The position numbers and the translations under genes are program-made. From assembly GCF_016862075.1 (NCBI RefSeq), contig NZ_BOMG01000040.1:1-64000 (forward strand): a stretch of DNA of 64,000 bases, in the 5' to 3' direction. This document shows, piece after piece, positions 40,968 to 49,383 of the stretch (position 1 is the first letter of the stretch; the number at the start of each line of letters is the position of its first letter). This stretch comes from Actinoplanes couchii (GTDB lineage: Bacteria > Actinomycetota > Actinomycetes > Mycobacteriales > Micromonosporaceae). A model generated the notes under the pieces. The model saw nothing but the letters and a program-made list of their open reading frames with translations, was not told where the DNA came from and searched no databases.

Positions 40968-41129
40968 ATCCCGGTGTACGACGAACGCCTCACCGCGTAC
41001 AACAGCAGGTACGGGCAGTCCGGCGGCTGGAGCGAACGAGTGCTGGCCCGGCTGCGCGGCCCGGATTCGCTGTCCGGGCGGCACGTGTTGCGTGACGTCC
41101 TGGAACGGCTGGGACTGCCGTCACGCTGA
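40968..41129 (+). pseudogene. C-terminal remnant, nitroreductase-like
   Basis: About 53 codons (PVYDERLTAYNSRYGQSGGW then SERVLARLRGPDSLSGRHVL, RDVLERLGLPSR) resemble the C-terminal helix region of FMN nitroreductases. The FMN-binding N-terminus is absent, and upstream the sequence belongs to the sigma-factor remnant on the other strand. The family call is tentative. Confidence 0.45.
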
Positions 41130-41169
41130 GAACTCTCATGATCGGCCGGGTGCCGACGATGCTGACCCC

Positions 41170-42606
41170 GTGGACGTACCGGCGAGCCCCCGGACCGGCC
41201 GGGATCTGTCCCGGCCGGTCGTCGTCGGGTTCGCCGTGCTGCTGGTGGTCTTCACCGCCGGCTGGACTGTCGGGTCGCCGGCGGTCCGCAACGGGCTGAT
41301 GCTGCTCTCCAGCATCCTGGCCGCGGTGGCCATCGCGGCCGGGCTGCGCCGGCACCGGGTCACCGATCAGCGCCCGTGGCTGCTGGTGGTGCTGGCGCTG
41401 CTGCTGCTCAGCGTCGCCAACACGGCGTGGCTGATCGTCACCATGCGGCCCGGCGGCGGTGATCAGGCGCCGGACGCGCTGGCCATTCCGATGCAGCTCG
41501 GCGGCTACGTCCTGATGCTGGCCGCGAGCCTGATGATCGTGCTCCGGCACGCGCCCCGGGACGCCAGCGGCACCATCGACGCGGCGGTGTGGGGCATCGC
41601 GCTGGCCGCGCCGATGTGGGAGTTCCTGTTCCGCCCGTACCTGCTGACCGTCGGGACCGGCGGCGGCCAGCAGTCCATCGTGCTGATCCAGCTGCTGGTG
41701 CTGCTCGGGATCTGCGGCTCGCTGATCCGGGTGTCCCGGACCAGCTCGGCGAAACAGTGCCTGCGGCTGCTGTTCGCCGCCCTGGGTTTCACCATCCTCG
41801 GGATCGCCCTGGTCAACCTGGGTGCGCCGGGTGGGCAGCCGGCGCTGTGTTTTGCGCTCGGCTATCTGTCGCTGGGCGCGGCCGGCCTGCACCCGAGTGT
41901 CCGGCGGCTCAGCGAACCGGCTGCCCGGCCCGGCCAGTCCACCCCGCGTCTGCAGCTCAGCCGGCTCGGCGCGGCCCTGATGCTGACCCCGCTCTGCGGT
42001 GGCCTGGCGCAGCTGCTCGGCCAGCCCGCCGACGGGCTGCTGCTCACCGTCGGGCCGCTGCTGAGCATACCGTTGGTGCTGGTCCGGATCTCGAAGCTCA
42101 AGCAGGCGCTGGTGCATCAGGCCACCCACGACGAGCTGACCGGGCTGGTCAACCGGCGGCACCTGTTCACCGTGATGCGGACGGCGATCACCGCGCACGC
42201 GGGCGGGGCGCCCGGGGATCTGGCGCTGATCTACTGCGATCTGAACGGCTTCAAGCCGGTCAACGACGAGCACGGGCACGAGGCCGGTGACGCGATCCTG
42301 CGGGAGACGGCGATCCGGCTGGCCGAGGCGGTCCGGCCCGGTGACGTGGTGGCCCGGATCGGCGGCGACGAGTTCCTGATCTTCTGCACGGCGGCCGACG
42401 AACCTACGGTCCGGGCCATCGCCGGCCGGGCCGCGCAGGCCATCGCCGAACCGGTCGGCTGGTCCGGCCGCACCCTGCGGGTCACCGCGGCGGTCGGCAC
42501 CGTCCTGTGGACCGAACGCCGGATCGTGCTGCCCGACGAACTGCTGGCGACCGCGGACGCCCGGATGTACGAGGCGAAACGTGGCACCTCACGCCGGGCC
42601 GCCTAG
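41170..42606 (+). CDS. Membrane-bound diguanylate cyclase (GGDEF)
   Basis: A 478-residue protein from GTG 41170. Roughly nine hydrophobic helices fill residues 10-310, then a linker (LVRISKLKQALVHQATHDEL) leads to the GGDEF domain (~315-475). The active site is intact: RIGGDEFLIFCTA. Upstream, YCDLNGFKPVNDEHGHEAGD has the substrate- and metal-binding residues. No EAL domain and no clear RxxD inhibitory site are seen just before GGDEF. It should make cyclic di-GMP in response to a membrane signal. Its stop abuts that of the convergent TauE-like gene. Confidence 0.9.
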   Translation: MDVPASPRTGRDLSRPVVVGFAVLLVVFTAGWTVGSPAVRNGLMLLSSILAAVAIAAGLRRHRVTDQRPWLLVVLALLLLSVANTAWLIVTMRPGGGDQAPDALAIPMQLGGYVLMLAASLMIVLRHAPRDASGTIDAAVWGIALAAPMWEFLFRPYLLTVGTGGGQQSIVLIQLLVLLGICGSLIRVSRTSSAKQCLRLLFAALGFTILGIALVNLGAPGGQPALCFALGYLSLGAAGLHPSVRRLSEPAARPGQSTPRLQLSRLGAALMLTPLCGGLAQLLGQPADGLLLTVGPLLSIPLVLVRISKLKQALVHQATHDELTGLVNRRHLFTVMRTAITAHAGGAPGDLALIYCDLNGFKPVNDEHGHEAGDAILRETAIRLAEAVRPGDVVARIGGDEFLIFCTAADEPTVRAIAGRAAQAIAEPVGWSGRTLRVTAAVGTVLWTERRIVLPDELLATADARMYEAKRGTSRRAA

Positions 42607-43341
42607 TCACGCCGGGCCGACCAGCGCCCGGGCCAGGGTGATCGCCGACGCGGCGGCCAGGCCCCAGAGGGCCACGGTGCGGTAGCGGGCCGGGTCGGTG
42701 AGCCTGGTGAACAGGCGGTCGCCGGCCCACCAGCCGATCGCGATGGCCGGCAGCCCGACCAGGGCGATCGCCAGCGCGCCCGCGGAGAACTGGCCGGCCA
42801 GCACAAAACCGATCACGCCGGCCGGGCCGACGATCACGAAGACCGCGGCCAGGGTGGCCCGGAACTCCCGCGGGGTCAGGCCCATCGCGCTGAACGCGGC
42901 GGCCATCGGCGGGCCGTTCACCCCGGTCGAGGTGGTCAGCACACCGGACAGGAACCCGGCGGCGACGACCGCGGGCCCACCGGAGCGGATCCGCACACCC
43001 CGCCAGATCGCGACCGCCCCGCCCAGGACACACACCGCGATCAGGATCGTCAGGGTGCGGGCCGGCAACAGCGTGAGCAGCAGCAGGCCGAACGGCAGAC
43101 CGGTCAACCCCGCGATCAACACCGTTGCGGCCGTACGCCGGCGCACCTCGCCGTGGTCCTTCACCACCGCGAACAGGTTGATCACGGCGGCCAGCACGGT
43201 GGTGCCGGCGACCGCCTCGACCGGCCCGGTCAGCAGCCCGACCAACGGCACCGCGAGCAGCGAGAACCCGAACCCGGTGACTGCCTGGGCGAGCGCCGCG
43301 ACGATCAGGACAGCCGCCACCCCGAGCAGCGTCGTGGTCAA
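42607..43341 (-). CDS. TauE/SafE-family membrane exporter
   Basis: A 244-residue polytopic protein with about eight helices and the family repeats: LIVAALAQAVTGFGFSLLAV near the N-terminus and AGFLSGVLTTSTGVNGPPMA mid-protein. TauE/SafE proteins export sulfite, sulfoacetate or other organic anions. It overlaps the gntR gene upstream by 4 nt (ATGA), so it is co-transcribed with that regulator and probably handles an anion linked to the divergent sugar-acid pathway. The substrate is unknown. Confidence 0.87.
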   Translation of the reverse strand: MTTTLLGVAAVLIVAALAQAVTGFGFSLLAVPLVGLLTGPVEAVAGTTVLAAVINLFAVVKDHGEVRRRTAATVLIAGLTGLPFGLLLLTLLPARTLTILIAVCVLGGAVAIWRGVRIRSGGPAVVAAGFLSGVLTTSTGVNGPPMAAAFSAMGLTPREFRATLAAVFVIVGPAGVIGFVLAGQFSAGALAIALVGLPAIAIGWWAGDRLFTRLTDPARYRTVALWGLAAASAITLARALVGPA

Positions 43342-43976
43342 TCGAACACCCGCAGGTGCCGTGCCCGGGCAGCGGTCAGGTGGGCGAGCATCGCGGTCTC
43401 GGCGGCGTCCGGGTCGCCGGCCTCGACGGCGGCCGCCACCCGCTGGTGCTCGCCGACGGTGCTGCCGGTCTCGGAGTACGGAAAATACAGCCGGTGGATG
43501 TGCAGGTGCGCGTGGAGCCGGGTGATCGCGTCGCGCAGCAGCGGGTTGGCCGCACCGACCGCGACCAGGTCGTGGAAACGCGCGTCCCGGGCGGTGAACA
43601 GCGCGTGCTCCGGCCCGGACGGCTCGGGGAACGGCAGCGCCGCCTCGGTGGCGACGGCGGCGCGCTGATCGGCGGTGGCGTGCCGGGCGGCCCAGCGGGC
43701 GGCCGGCCCCTCCAGGACCATCCGCATGTCGAACATCTGGGTGAACTCGTCCCGGGTGAGCAGCGGGCTGACCGTGTAACCGGCGAGCGGCCGTTTCCGG
43801 ACCAGCCCTTCGGACTCCAGCCGGGCCAGGGCCTCGCGGACCGGGGTGGGCGACACCTGCAGCTCGCGGGCGAGCGCGTCGATGTTGAGCCGGTCCTCGG
43901 GCGCGAGCCGGTGGTCCAGGATGAGCGACTTCAGCGACTCGTGGACGTCGTCGCTGAGGACTGAGCGGCGGATCAT
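43338..43976 (-). CDS. GntR/FadR-type regulator of the fuconate-type operon
   Basis: A 212-residue FCD-type GntR regulator from ATG 43976 (AGGGAAGAG upstream). The N-terminal winged helix is HESLKSLILDHRLAPEDRLN then IDALARELQVSPTPVREALA. The C-terminal helical FCD domain has metal/ligand residues in MFDMRMVLEG, ARDARFHDLV and GEHQRVAAA (Asp, His, His). A perfect 28-bp palindrome lies between it and the divergent sugar-acid operon. It probably represses both directions until a sugar acid binds. Confidence 0.88.
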   Translation of the reverse strand: MIRRSVLSDDVHESLKSLILDHRLAPEDRLNIDALARELQVSPTPVREALARLESEGLVRKRPLAGYTVSPLLTRDEFTQMFDMRMVLEGPAARWAARHATADQRAAVATEAALPFPEPSGPEHALFTARDARFHDLVAVGAANPLLRDAITRLHAHLHIHRLYFPYSETGSTVGEHQRVAAAVEAGDPDAAETAMLAHLTAARARHLRVFD

Positions 43977-44023
43977 TTCTCTTCCCTGCCGGTTGACTTT
44001 CCGCATCGACACCCGTTAAACAG

Positions 44024-44051
44024 TTTCGTAGATCCTATAGGATCTACGAAA
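44024..44051. promoter_or_regulatory. Perfect 28-bp palindromic operator
   Basis: The left half TTTCGTAGATCCTA is exactly mirrored in the right half TAGGATCTACGAAA, with no spacer. It is centred in the 86-nt region between divergent gntR and the fuconolactonase-like gene. Size and location fit a FadR/GntR operator that controls both promoters. The right end also leads into the AAAGGA RBS of the lactonase gene. Confidence 0.8.
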
Positions 44052-44062
44052 GGACCCGGTCA

Positions 44063-44887
44063 GTGGATCCGTTCTCCCCCGTGATCGACGCGCATCAGCA
44101 CTTCTGGACCGCCGGCTATCCGTGGCTGCCGGACGAGTTGCGGCAGGACTTCGGGCCGGCCGACCTGCTGCCGCATCTGGCCGCCGCCGGGTTCACCGGG
44201 ACCGTGCTGGTCGAGGCCGGGCTCTGCACCGGCGACGAGACGATCCGGTTCCTGGAACTGGCCGCGGCCACGCCGGAGATCGTGGCGGTGGTCGGCTGGG
44301 CGTCCCTGACCGATCCGGATCTCGCGGAGACCTTGGCGGCCCATCGCCGCCGGACCGGGGGCGGGTTGCTGGCCGGGGTCCGCGACCAGGTCCAGGCCGG
44401 TCCCGACGACCTTCTGGACCAGCCTGCGGTACGCCGGGGCCTGGCCACCGTGGCCGCGGCCGGACTGGTCAACGAACTGGTCGTGCGCAGCGCACAGCTG
44501 CCGTCGGTGGCCCGGGCGGCCGCCGACCTGCCGGAGTCCACGTTTGTCCTGGACCACCTGGGCAAGCCGTCGATCGCCGGCGGCGAGCTGGAGCAGTGGC
44601 GGGATCTGATCACGCCGGTGGCCGCCCGCCCGAACGTGACGGCGAAACTCTCCGGCCTGGTCACCGAGGCCGGCCCGGCGTGGACCGCGGACGATCTGCG
44701 GCCGTTCGTGGAGACGGCGCTGGAGTTGTTCGGCCCGGACCGGCTGATGTTCGGCTCGGACTGGCCGGTGTGCCGGCTGACCGCCACGTACCAGCAGGTG
44801 GTGGACGTGACGGCGGAGCTTCTGGGCGGTCGCCCGGACGGGATCTTCGGGCGCAACGCGGCCCGTGTCTATCGATGGGAGCGGTAG
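44063..44887 (+). CDS. Amidohydrolase-family sugar lactonase (L-fuconolactonase-like)
   Basis: A 274-residue TIM-barrel metal hydrolase of the amidohydrolase 2 family. Signs: VIDAHQHFWTAGYPWLPDEL (HxH metal ligands), VLVEAGLCTGDE, VLDHLGKPSIAG (His), NVTAKLSGLVTEAG and LMFGSDWPVCRLTA (Asp). COG3618 members hydrolyse L-fucono-1,5-lactone or related lactones to the free acid. It is the first gene of a plus-strand operon (lactonase, FAA-hydrolase-like, enolase-type dehydratase, SDR) controlled by the divergent GntR. Confidence 0.87.
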   Translation: MDPFSPVIDAHQHFWTAGYPWLPDELRQDFGPADLLPHLAAAGFTGTVLVEAGLCTGDETIRFLELAAATPEIVAVVGWASLTDPDLAETLAAHRRRTGGGLLAGVRDQVQAGPDDLLDQPAVRRGLATVAAAGLVNELVVRSAQLPSVARAAADLPESTFVLDHLGKPSIAGGELEQWRDLITPVAARPNVTAKLSGLVTEAGPAWTADDLRPFVETALELFGPDRLMFGSDWPVCRLTATYQQVVDVTAELLGGRPDGIFGRNAARVYRWER

Positions 44888-45406
44888 TTGAGGTATCTAC
44901 GGGTGGGCCCGCCCGGCGCGGAACGTCCGGTTCTCTGGTCCGAGGGCTCGCTCTACGACCTGTCTTCGGTGACCGCCGACATCGACGCGGCGTTCCTGGC
45001 CGCGGGCGGTTTCCGGGGTGATCCGGCCGACCTGCCGGCGGCCGATGTGGACGGCGCCCGGGTGGGCCCGCCGATCGTCTTCCACGAGGCGCCGAACACC
45101 GTGGCCGGGCCGGAGGACGACATCGCCCTGCCGCGCAACTCCGGGCGTACCGACGGGGAGGTGGAGCTGGGCGTGGTGATCGGCCGTACCGCCCGGTACC
45201 TCTCCTCCCCCGCGGAGGCGCTTGCCGGCGTCGCCGGATACGCGCTGGTCGACGACGTGTCGGAGCGGGAGTTTCCGTTCGACAGGTCCGGCGGGCAGTG
45301 GTCCAAGGGCAAGTCGTGCGAGACGTTCAACCCGCTCGGGCCGTGGCTGATCACGCCGGACGAGGTCACCCTCCCGCTGCGCCTGCGGTCGGTGGTCAAG
45401 GGATGA
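44888..45406 (+). pseudogene. Fumarylacetoacetate-hydrolase-like gene with two deletions
   Basis: 172 codons from TTG 44888, against about 280 in intact relatives. The N-terminal domain is normal (RYLRVGPPGAERPVLW), but ARVGPPI runs straight into [20 protein letters not shown]. The usual segment between them, including the GLNYxxH active-site motif, is missing (about 28-30 residues, in frame). The catalytic core resumes ([29 protein letters not shown]) and then stops after [11 protein letters not shown], losing about 100 C-terminal residues. Intact homologues cleave 2,4-diketo-3-deoxy-L-fuconate. It is almost certainly inactive. The ATGA overlap with the next gene is retained. Confidence 0.8.
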
Positions 45407-46698
45407 GGGTCGTCTCGGTCAGCAGTCACGACATCCGGTTCCCGACGTCGCTCTCCCTGGACGGGTCGGACGCGATGAACCCGGATCCGGATTATTCCGC
45501 GGCTTATGTCGTACTGAAAGCGGATGAAGGTTTGGAAGGTCATGGTTTCACCTTCACCATCGGGCGGGGCAACGAGGTCTGCCGGGCGGCGCTGGACGCT
45601 CTCGCGCCGCTGATCATCGGCGCGGACCTGTCGGACCTGGGGGATTTCTCCCGACGGCTCACCCATGACTCGCAGATCCGCTGGCTCGGGCCGGAGAAGG
45701 GTGTCATGCACCTCGCCGCCGCCGCGGTGATCAACGCGGCCTGGGACCTGGTCTCCCGCCAGGCCGGAAAGCCACTGTGGCGGTATTTGTCGGAGATGTC
45801 GCCCGACGAGCTGGTGAACCTGGTCGACTTCCGGTACCTGACCGACGCGATCACCCCGGCGGCCGCCCGCGATCTGCTCACCGACGCGGTGCCGGGACGG
45901 GCGGAACGCGCGGCGCATATCCAGCAGATCGGATACCCGGCCTATACGACGTCGGCGGGCTGGCTCGGCTACTCCGACGAGAAGATCGACAGGTTGGCGC
46001 GGGAGGCCGTCGCGGCCGGCTTCCGGCAGATCAAACTCAAGGTCGGTGCGGATCAGGCCGATGACGTACGCCGATTCGCTCTGGCCCGGGCAGCGGTCGG
46101 CCCGGACATCCGGATCGCGGTCGACGCCAACCAGCGCTGGGGTGTCGGCGAGGCCCTGGACTGGATGGCCGCGCTCGCCCCCTACGACCCGTGGTGGATC
46201 GAGGAACCGACCAGCCCCGACGACATCCTGGGACACGCCGCGATCCGCCGGGGCCTGCTGACGGCGGCGCCCGGTGGCGGCCCGATCCGGGTGGCGACCG
46301 GCGAGCACGTGCAGAACCGGATCGTCTTCAAGCAGCTGCTGCAGGCCGGCGCGATCGACTTCGTGCAGCTCGACGCGTGCCGGGTGGCCGGGGTGAACGA
46401 GAACATCGCGATCCTGCTGCTGGCCGCGGTCTTCGGCAAACCGGTGTGCCCGCACGCCGGTGGGGTCGGCCTGTGCGAGGCGGTGCAGCATCTGTCCTTC
46501 TTCGACTACGTGGCGGTGTCCGGGAGTCTCGACGACCGGGTCATCGAGTACGTGGATCACCTGCACGAGCACTTCATCGACCCGGTCGTGATCGAACGGG
46601 GCGCCTACCGGGCTCCGTCCGCGCCCGGTTCCTCGACCCGGATGCGGCCGGAATCGCTGCTCCGGTATTCGTACCCGGAGGGGGCGGCATGGAGCTGA
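45403..46698 (+). CDS. L-fuconate dehydratase-like enolase-superfamily enzyme
   Basis: A 431-residue mandelate-racemase-group enzyme from ATG 45403. The signature is [19 protein letters not shown] with [12 protein letters not shown] in the capping domain. In the barrel: FRQIKLKVG (KxK base), IAVDANQRW (Asp metal ligand), [10 protein letters not shown] (Glu), ATGEHVQNR (Glu) and [12 protein letters not shown] (His base). These match L-fuconate dehydratases, which form 2-keto-3-deoxy-L-fuconate. It is full length and apparently intact, overlapping the next gene by 10 nt. It sits between two damaged genes of the same pathway. Confidence 0.9.
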   Translation: MRVVSVSSHDIRFPTSLSLDGSDAMNPDPDYSAAYVVLKADEGLEGHGFTFTIGRGNEVCRAALDALAPLIIGADLSDLGDFSRRLTHDSQIRWLGPEKGVMHLAAAAVINAAWDLVSRQAGKPLWRYLSEMSPDELVNLVDFRYLTDAITPAAARDLLTDAVPGRAERAAHIQQIGYPAYTTSAGWLGYSDEKIDRLAREAVAAGFRQIKLKVGADQADDVRRFALARAAVGPDIRIAVDANQRWGVGEALDWMAALAPYDPWWIEEPTSPDDILGHAAIRRGLLTAAPGGGPIRVATGEHVQNRIVFKQLLQAGAIDFVQLDACRVAGVNENIAILLLAAVFGKPVCPHAGGVGLCEAVQHLSFFDYVAVSGSLDDRVIEYVDHLHEHFIDPVVIERGAYRAPSAPGSSTRMRPESLLRYSYPEGAAWS

Positions 46699-47419
46699 AC
46701 GGTTTCGTCGCGGCGATCACCGGCGGCGGCTCGGGCATCGGGGCGGCCACCGCACGACGGCTGGCTCTGGCCGGGGCGAAGGTCGGGATCCTCGACCTGA
46801 ACCCGGGAGCCGGCCACTTCATCAAGTGCGACGTGTCCGACGGCGGATCACTGGACGCGGCGATGTCCGAGCTGGCCGGGGCGTACGGCGGCATCGATTT
46901 TCTGATCAACAGTGCCGGGATCAGCTCGGTCGGCACGGTCGAGGACAACGACGACGCCGAGTGGGCACGCGTCCTGGACGTGAACGTCACCGGGATCGCC
47001 CGCGCCTCCCGAGCAGCACTGCCCTACCTGCGGCGCAGTAGGAGCCCGGTGATCGTGAACCTGTCGTCGATCGCGGCGAACGCCGGCCTGGTGCAGCGAG
47101 CGCTCTACTCGGCGTCGAAGGGCGCGGTGCACGCGCTCACCCTGTCGATGGCCGCCGACCTGGTCGGCGAGGGGATCCGGGTGTGCTGTGTGGCGCCGGG
47201 CACGGTGGACACTCCGTGGGTCGGGCGGCTGCTGGCGCGCACCGAGGACCCGAGGGTGAGAAGGCGCGGCTCGCCGCGCGGCAACCCACGGGACGCCTGG
47301 TGAGCGCGGACGAGGTGGCCGCGGCGATCCAGTACCTGGTCTCGCCGGCGTCGGGCGCCACCACCGGGATGTCGCTTGCCGTGGACGGCGGCATGTCCGA
47401 TCTGCGGCTGCCCCGGTGA
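46689..47419 (+). pseudogene. SDR sugar-acid dehydrogenase with a -1 frameshift
   Basis: From ATG 46689: AAITGGGSGIGAATARRLAL (cofactor), LINSAGISSVG, NLSSIAANAGLVQRALYSAS then KGAVHALTLS (Ser, Tyr, Lys) and VCCVAPGTVDTPWVGRLLAR. After TEDP (about 47250) the frame is lost and a stop follows at 47303. One base would restore it: the neighbouring frame reads EGEKARLAARQPTGRLVSAD then EVAAAIQYLVSPASGATTGM, LAVDGGMSDLRLPR to 47419. In this pathway the SDR oxidises 2-keto-3-deoxy-L-fuconate. The catalytic residues precede the shift, but the C-terminal helix is lost. A sequencing error cannot be excluded. Confidence 0.8.
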
Positions 47420-47428
47420 GAGCGCTGA

Positions 47429-47454
47429 CCTGATCAGCCCGCCAGCTGATCAGG
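47429..47454. terminator. Hairpin after the fuconate-type operon
   Basis: CCTGATCAG pairs with CTGATCAGG around an 8-nt loop, 10 nt downstream of the SDR end. Confidence 0.65.
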
Positions 47455-47580
47455 CCGCGCGGATCCCGGCCCCCCGGTGGAACCCGCGGGTAGAAAGTTA
47501 ATCCGGAATCGCACCGTCGTCATCCACCTGAGGATGGAGACCGGGGTAAACCCATGCGGTAGACGGGTTAGGGTTCGTCG

Positions 47581-48717
47581 ATGCCTGCCCTCCCCCTGTT
47601 CGCCGACGGCGCCCTGGCCGTGGCGATGTCCGCGATCAGCCTGCTGCTCGCCCGGGAGACCCCGGTCGAGCAGTGGACGCCGCTGGACGGGTGGTCGGTG
47701 CTGCTCATCCTGGCCGTCACGGTGCCGTTGGCCCTGCGCCGACGGGCACCGGGCGTGGTCCTGGTGTGGGGGCACGTGGTCTGGTTCGGCTATGTGAGCC
47801 TGGGTTACTGGCCGGTTGTCATCGCGTACCCGCTGCTGATCGCTCTGTACACCGCCGCCGCCGTGGGTCCGCGATGGACCGCGCCCACCGGAGTCGTCCT
47901 CGGCACCGCCGTCTGGATCTACGGCGGCTGGGTCACCCCCGGCTCGTCGATCGCCAGCGTGATCGGGCAGGGCCTGGCGATCCCGCTCGTGGTGTGGTGG
48001 ATCGGGCACGGCGCCCGGCAGCTGGAGGTCACCAACCGGCGGCTCGCCGACGCCACCGAGGAGTTGCGGCGCGGGCAGGCCGACCTGGCCCGGCGGGTGC
48101 TCGTCGACGAGCGGGTGCGGATCGCCCGCGAACTGCACGACGTGGTCGCCCACCACATGTCGGTGATCTCGGTGCAGGCCGGGCTGGCCCGGTACGTGCT
48201 GCGCTCCGACCCGGACACCGCGCACGGCGCCCTGGACGCGGTGCTGACCACCAGCACCGAGGCGCTCGACGAGCTGCGCCGCATGCTCGGGCTGCTCCGG
48301 CTGGGGCGGGAGGCCGACGAGGCCGACATCAGGCAGCCGCTGCCCGGCCTGGAAGGGCTGCCCGATCTGACCGCCCGGGTCGCGGGCGCCGGGCTGCCGG
48401 TGACGCTCACCGTCGAGGGGACGTCCCGGCCGCTGCCGCCCGGTATCGCGCTGACCGCCTACCGGATCGTGCAGGAGTCGCTGACCAACGCGATCAAACA
48501 CGCCGGGCCGGCCCGTGCCACCGTGCTCGTGCGGTTCTCCTCGTCCGGGCTGGCGATCACGGTGACCGACGACGGCGTCCCGGCGGGCGGATCCCCCGGC
48601 ACCGGGCACGGCCTGGTAGGGCTGCGGGAACGGGTCGCGCTCTACGGCGGAACCTTCGATGCGGGTCCACAGGGGACGGATGGGTTCCGGGTCTCCGCTA
48701 CGCTGCCGTACCCATGA
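47581..48717 (+). CDS. NarL-type sensor histidine kinase
   Basis: A 378-residue HisKA_3 kinase. About four to five transmembrane helices occupy residues 5-145, then a short coiled coil (LEVTNRRLADATEELRRGQA). The phospho-acceptor His is in ERVRIARELHDVVAHHMSV and the ATPase has QESLTNAIKHAG (N box) with VTDDGVP and GTGHGLVGLRERV (G boxes). No extracytoplasmic sensor domain is seen, so it senses through the membrane segment. It overlaps the response regulator by 4 nt (ATGA). The signal and targets are unknown; neighbours give no clear hint. Confidence 0.92.
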   Translation: MPALPLFADGALAVAMSAISLLLARETPVEQWTPLDGWSVLLILAVTVPLALRRRAPGVVLVWGHVVWFGYVSLGYWPVVIAYPLLIALYTAAAVGPRWTAPTGVVLGTAVWIYGGWVTPGSSIASVIGQGLAIPLVVWWIGHGARQLEVTNRRLADATEELRRGQADLARRVLVDERVRIARELHDVVAHHMSVISVQAGLARYVLRSDPDTAHGALDAVLTTSTEALDELRRMLGLLRLGREADEADIRQPLPGLEGLPDLTARVAGAGLPVTLTVEGTSRPLPPGIALTAYRIVQESLTNAIKHAGPARATVLVRFSSSGLAITVTDDGVPAGGSPGTGHGLVGLRERVALYGGTFDAGPQGTDGFRVSATLPYP

Positions 48718-49367
48718 CCAGTGTGCTCGTAGTCGACGATCAGGATCTGATCCGGGCCGGACTGGTCGCCCTCATCCACGCCGCGCCCGGGCTCGAGGTC
48801 GCCGGGCAGGCCGCCGACGGGCTGACCGCGGTCGCCCTCGCCGCCACCCTGCAACCGGACGTGGTGCTGATGGACATCCGGATGCCCGGCCTGGACGGGG
48901 TGGCCGCCACGTCGCGGATCCTCGGCGGCACCCGCACCCGGATCCTGGTGCTCACCACGTTCGACCTGGACGAGTACGTCTACGCCGCGCTGCGCAACGG
49001 GGCCAGCGGATTCCTGCTCAAGGACATCAGCCCGGAACGGCTCATCCAGGCCATTCACACCACCGCCGCCGGGGACACCATCTTCGCGCCGAGTGTGACC
49101 CGGCGGCTGATCGAGGCGTACACGCACACCGGCGCCTCGACAGGTGTCCCGTCCGTTCTGGCCGCGCTGACCGGACGGGAGCTGGAGGTGTTGCGGCTGG
49201 TCGCGACCGGGCGGTCCAATGCCGACATCGCCGCCGACCTGACACTCGGTGAGGCGACGGTGAAAACCCACCTCAACCGGCTGATGGCCAAACTGGGACT
49301 GTCCAGTCGCGCCCAAGCGGTGGTGACCGCCTACGAGTCCGGGTTGGTGGTGCCGGGGGCCCTCTGA
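48714..49367 (+). CDS. NarL/LuxR-type response regulator
   Basis: A 217-residue regulator from ATG 48714. The receiver domain has the acidic pocket SVLVVDDQDLIRAG, the phospho-Asp in DVVLMDIRMPGLDG, the Thr in ILVLTTFDLDEYV and the Lys in GFLLKDISPE. The C-terminal LuxR helix-turn-helix is LTGRELEVLRLVATGRSNAD then IAADLTLGEATVKTHLNRLM. It is translationally coupled to the sensor kinase, and a terminator follows directly. Confidence 0.93.
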   Translation: MTSVLVVDDQDLIRAGLVALIHAAPGLEVAGQAADGLTAVALAATLQPDVVLMDIRMPGLDGVAATSRILGGTRTRILVLTTFDLDEYVYAALRNGASGFLLKDISPERLIQAIHTTAAGDTIFAPSVTRRLIEAYTHTGASTGVPSVLAALTGRELEVLRLVATGRSNADIAADLTLGEATVKTHLNRLMAKLGLSSRAQAVVTAYESGLVVPGAL

Positions 49368-49377
49368 GCCCCCGGCA
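49351..49377. terminator. Bidirectional terminator at the end of the two-component operon
   Basis: TGCCGGGGG pairs with CCCCCGGCA around a 9-nt loop that holds the response-regulator stop codon. It also lies 7 nt past the end of the convergent phosphorylase gene. Confidence 0.75.
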
Positions 49378-49383
49378 TCCTCC

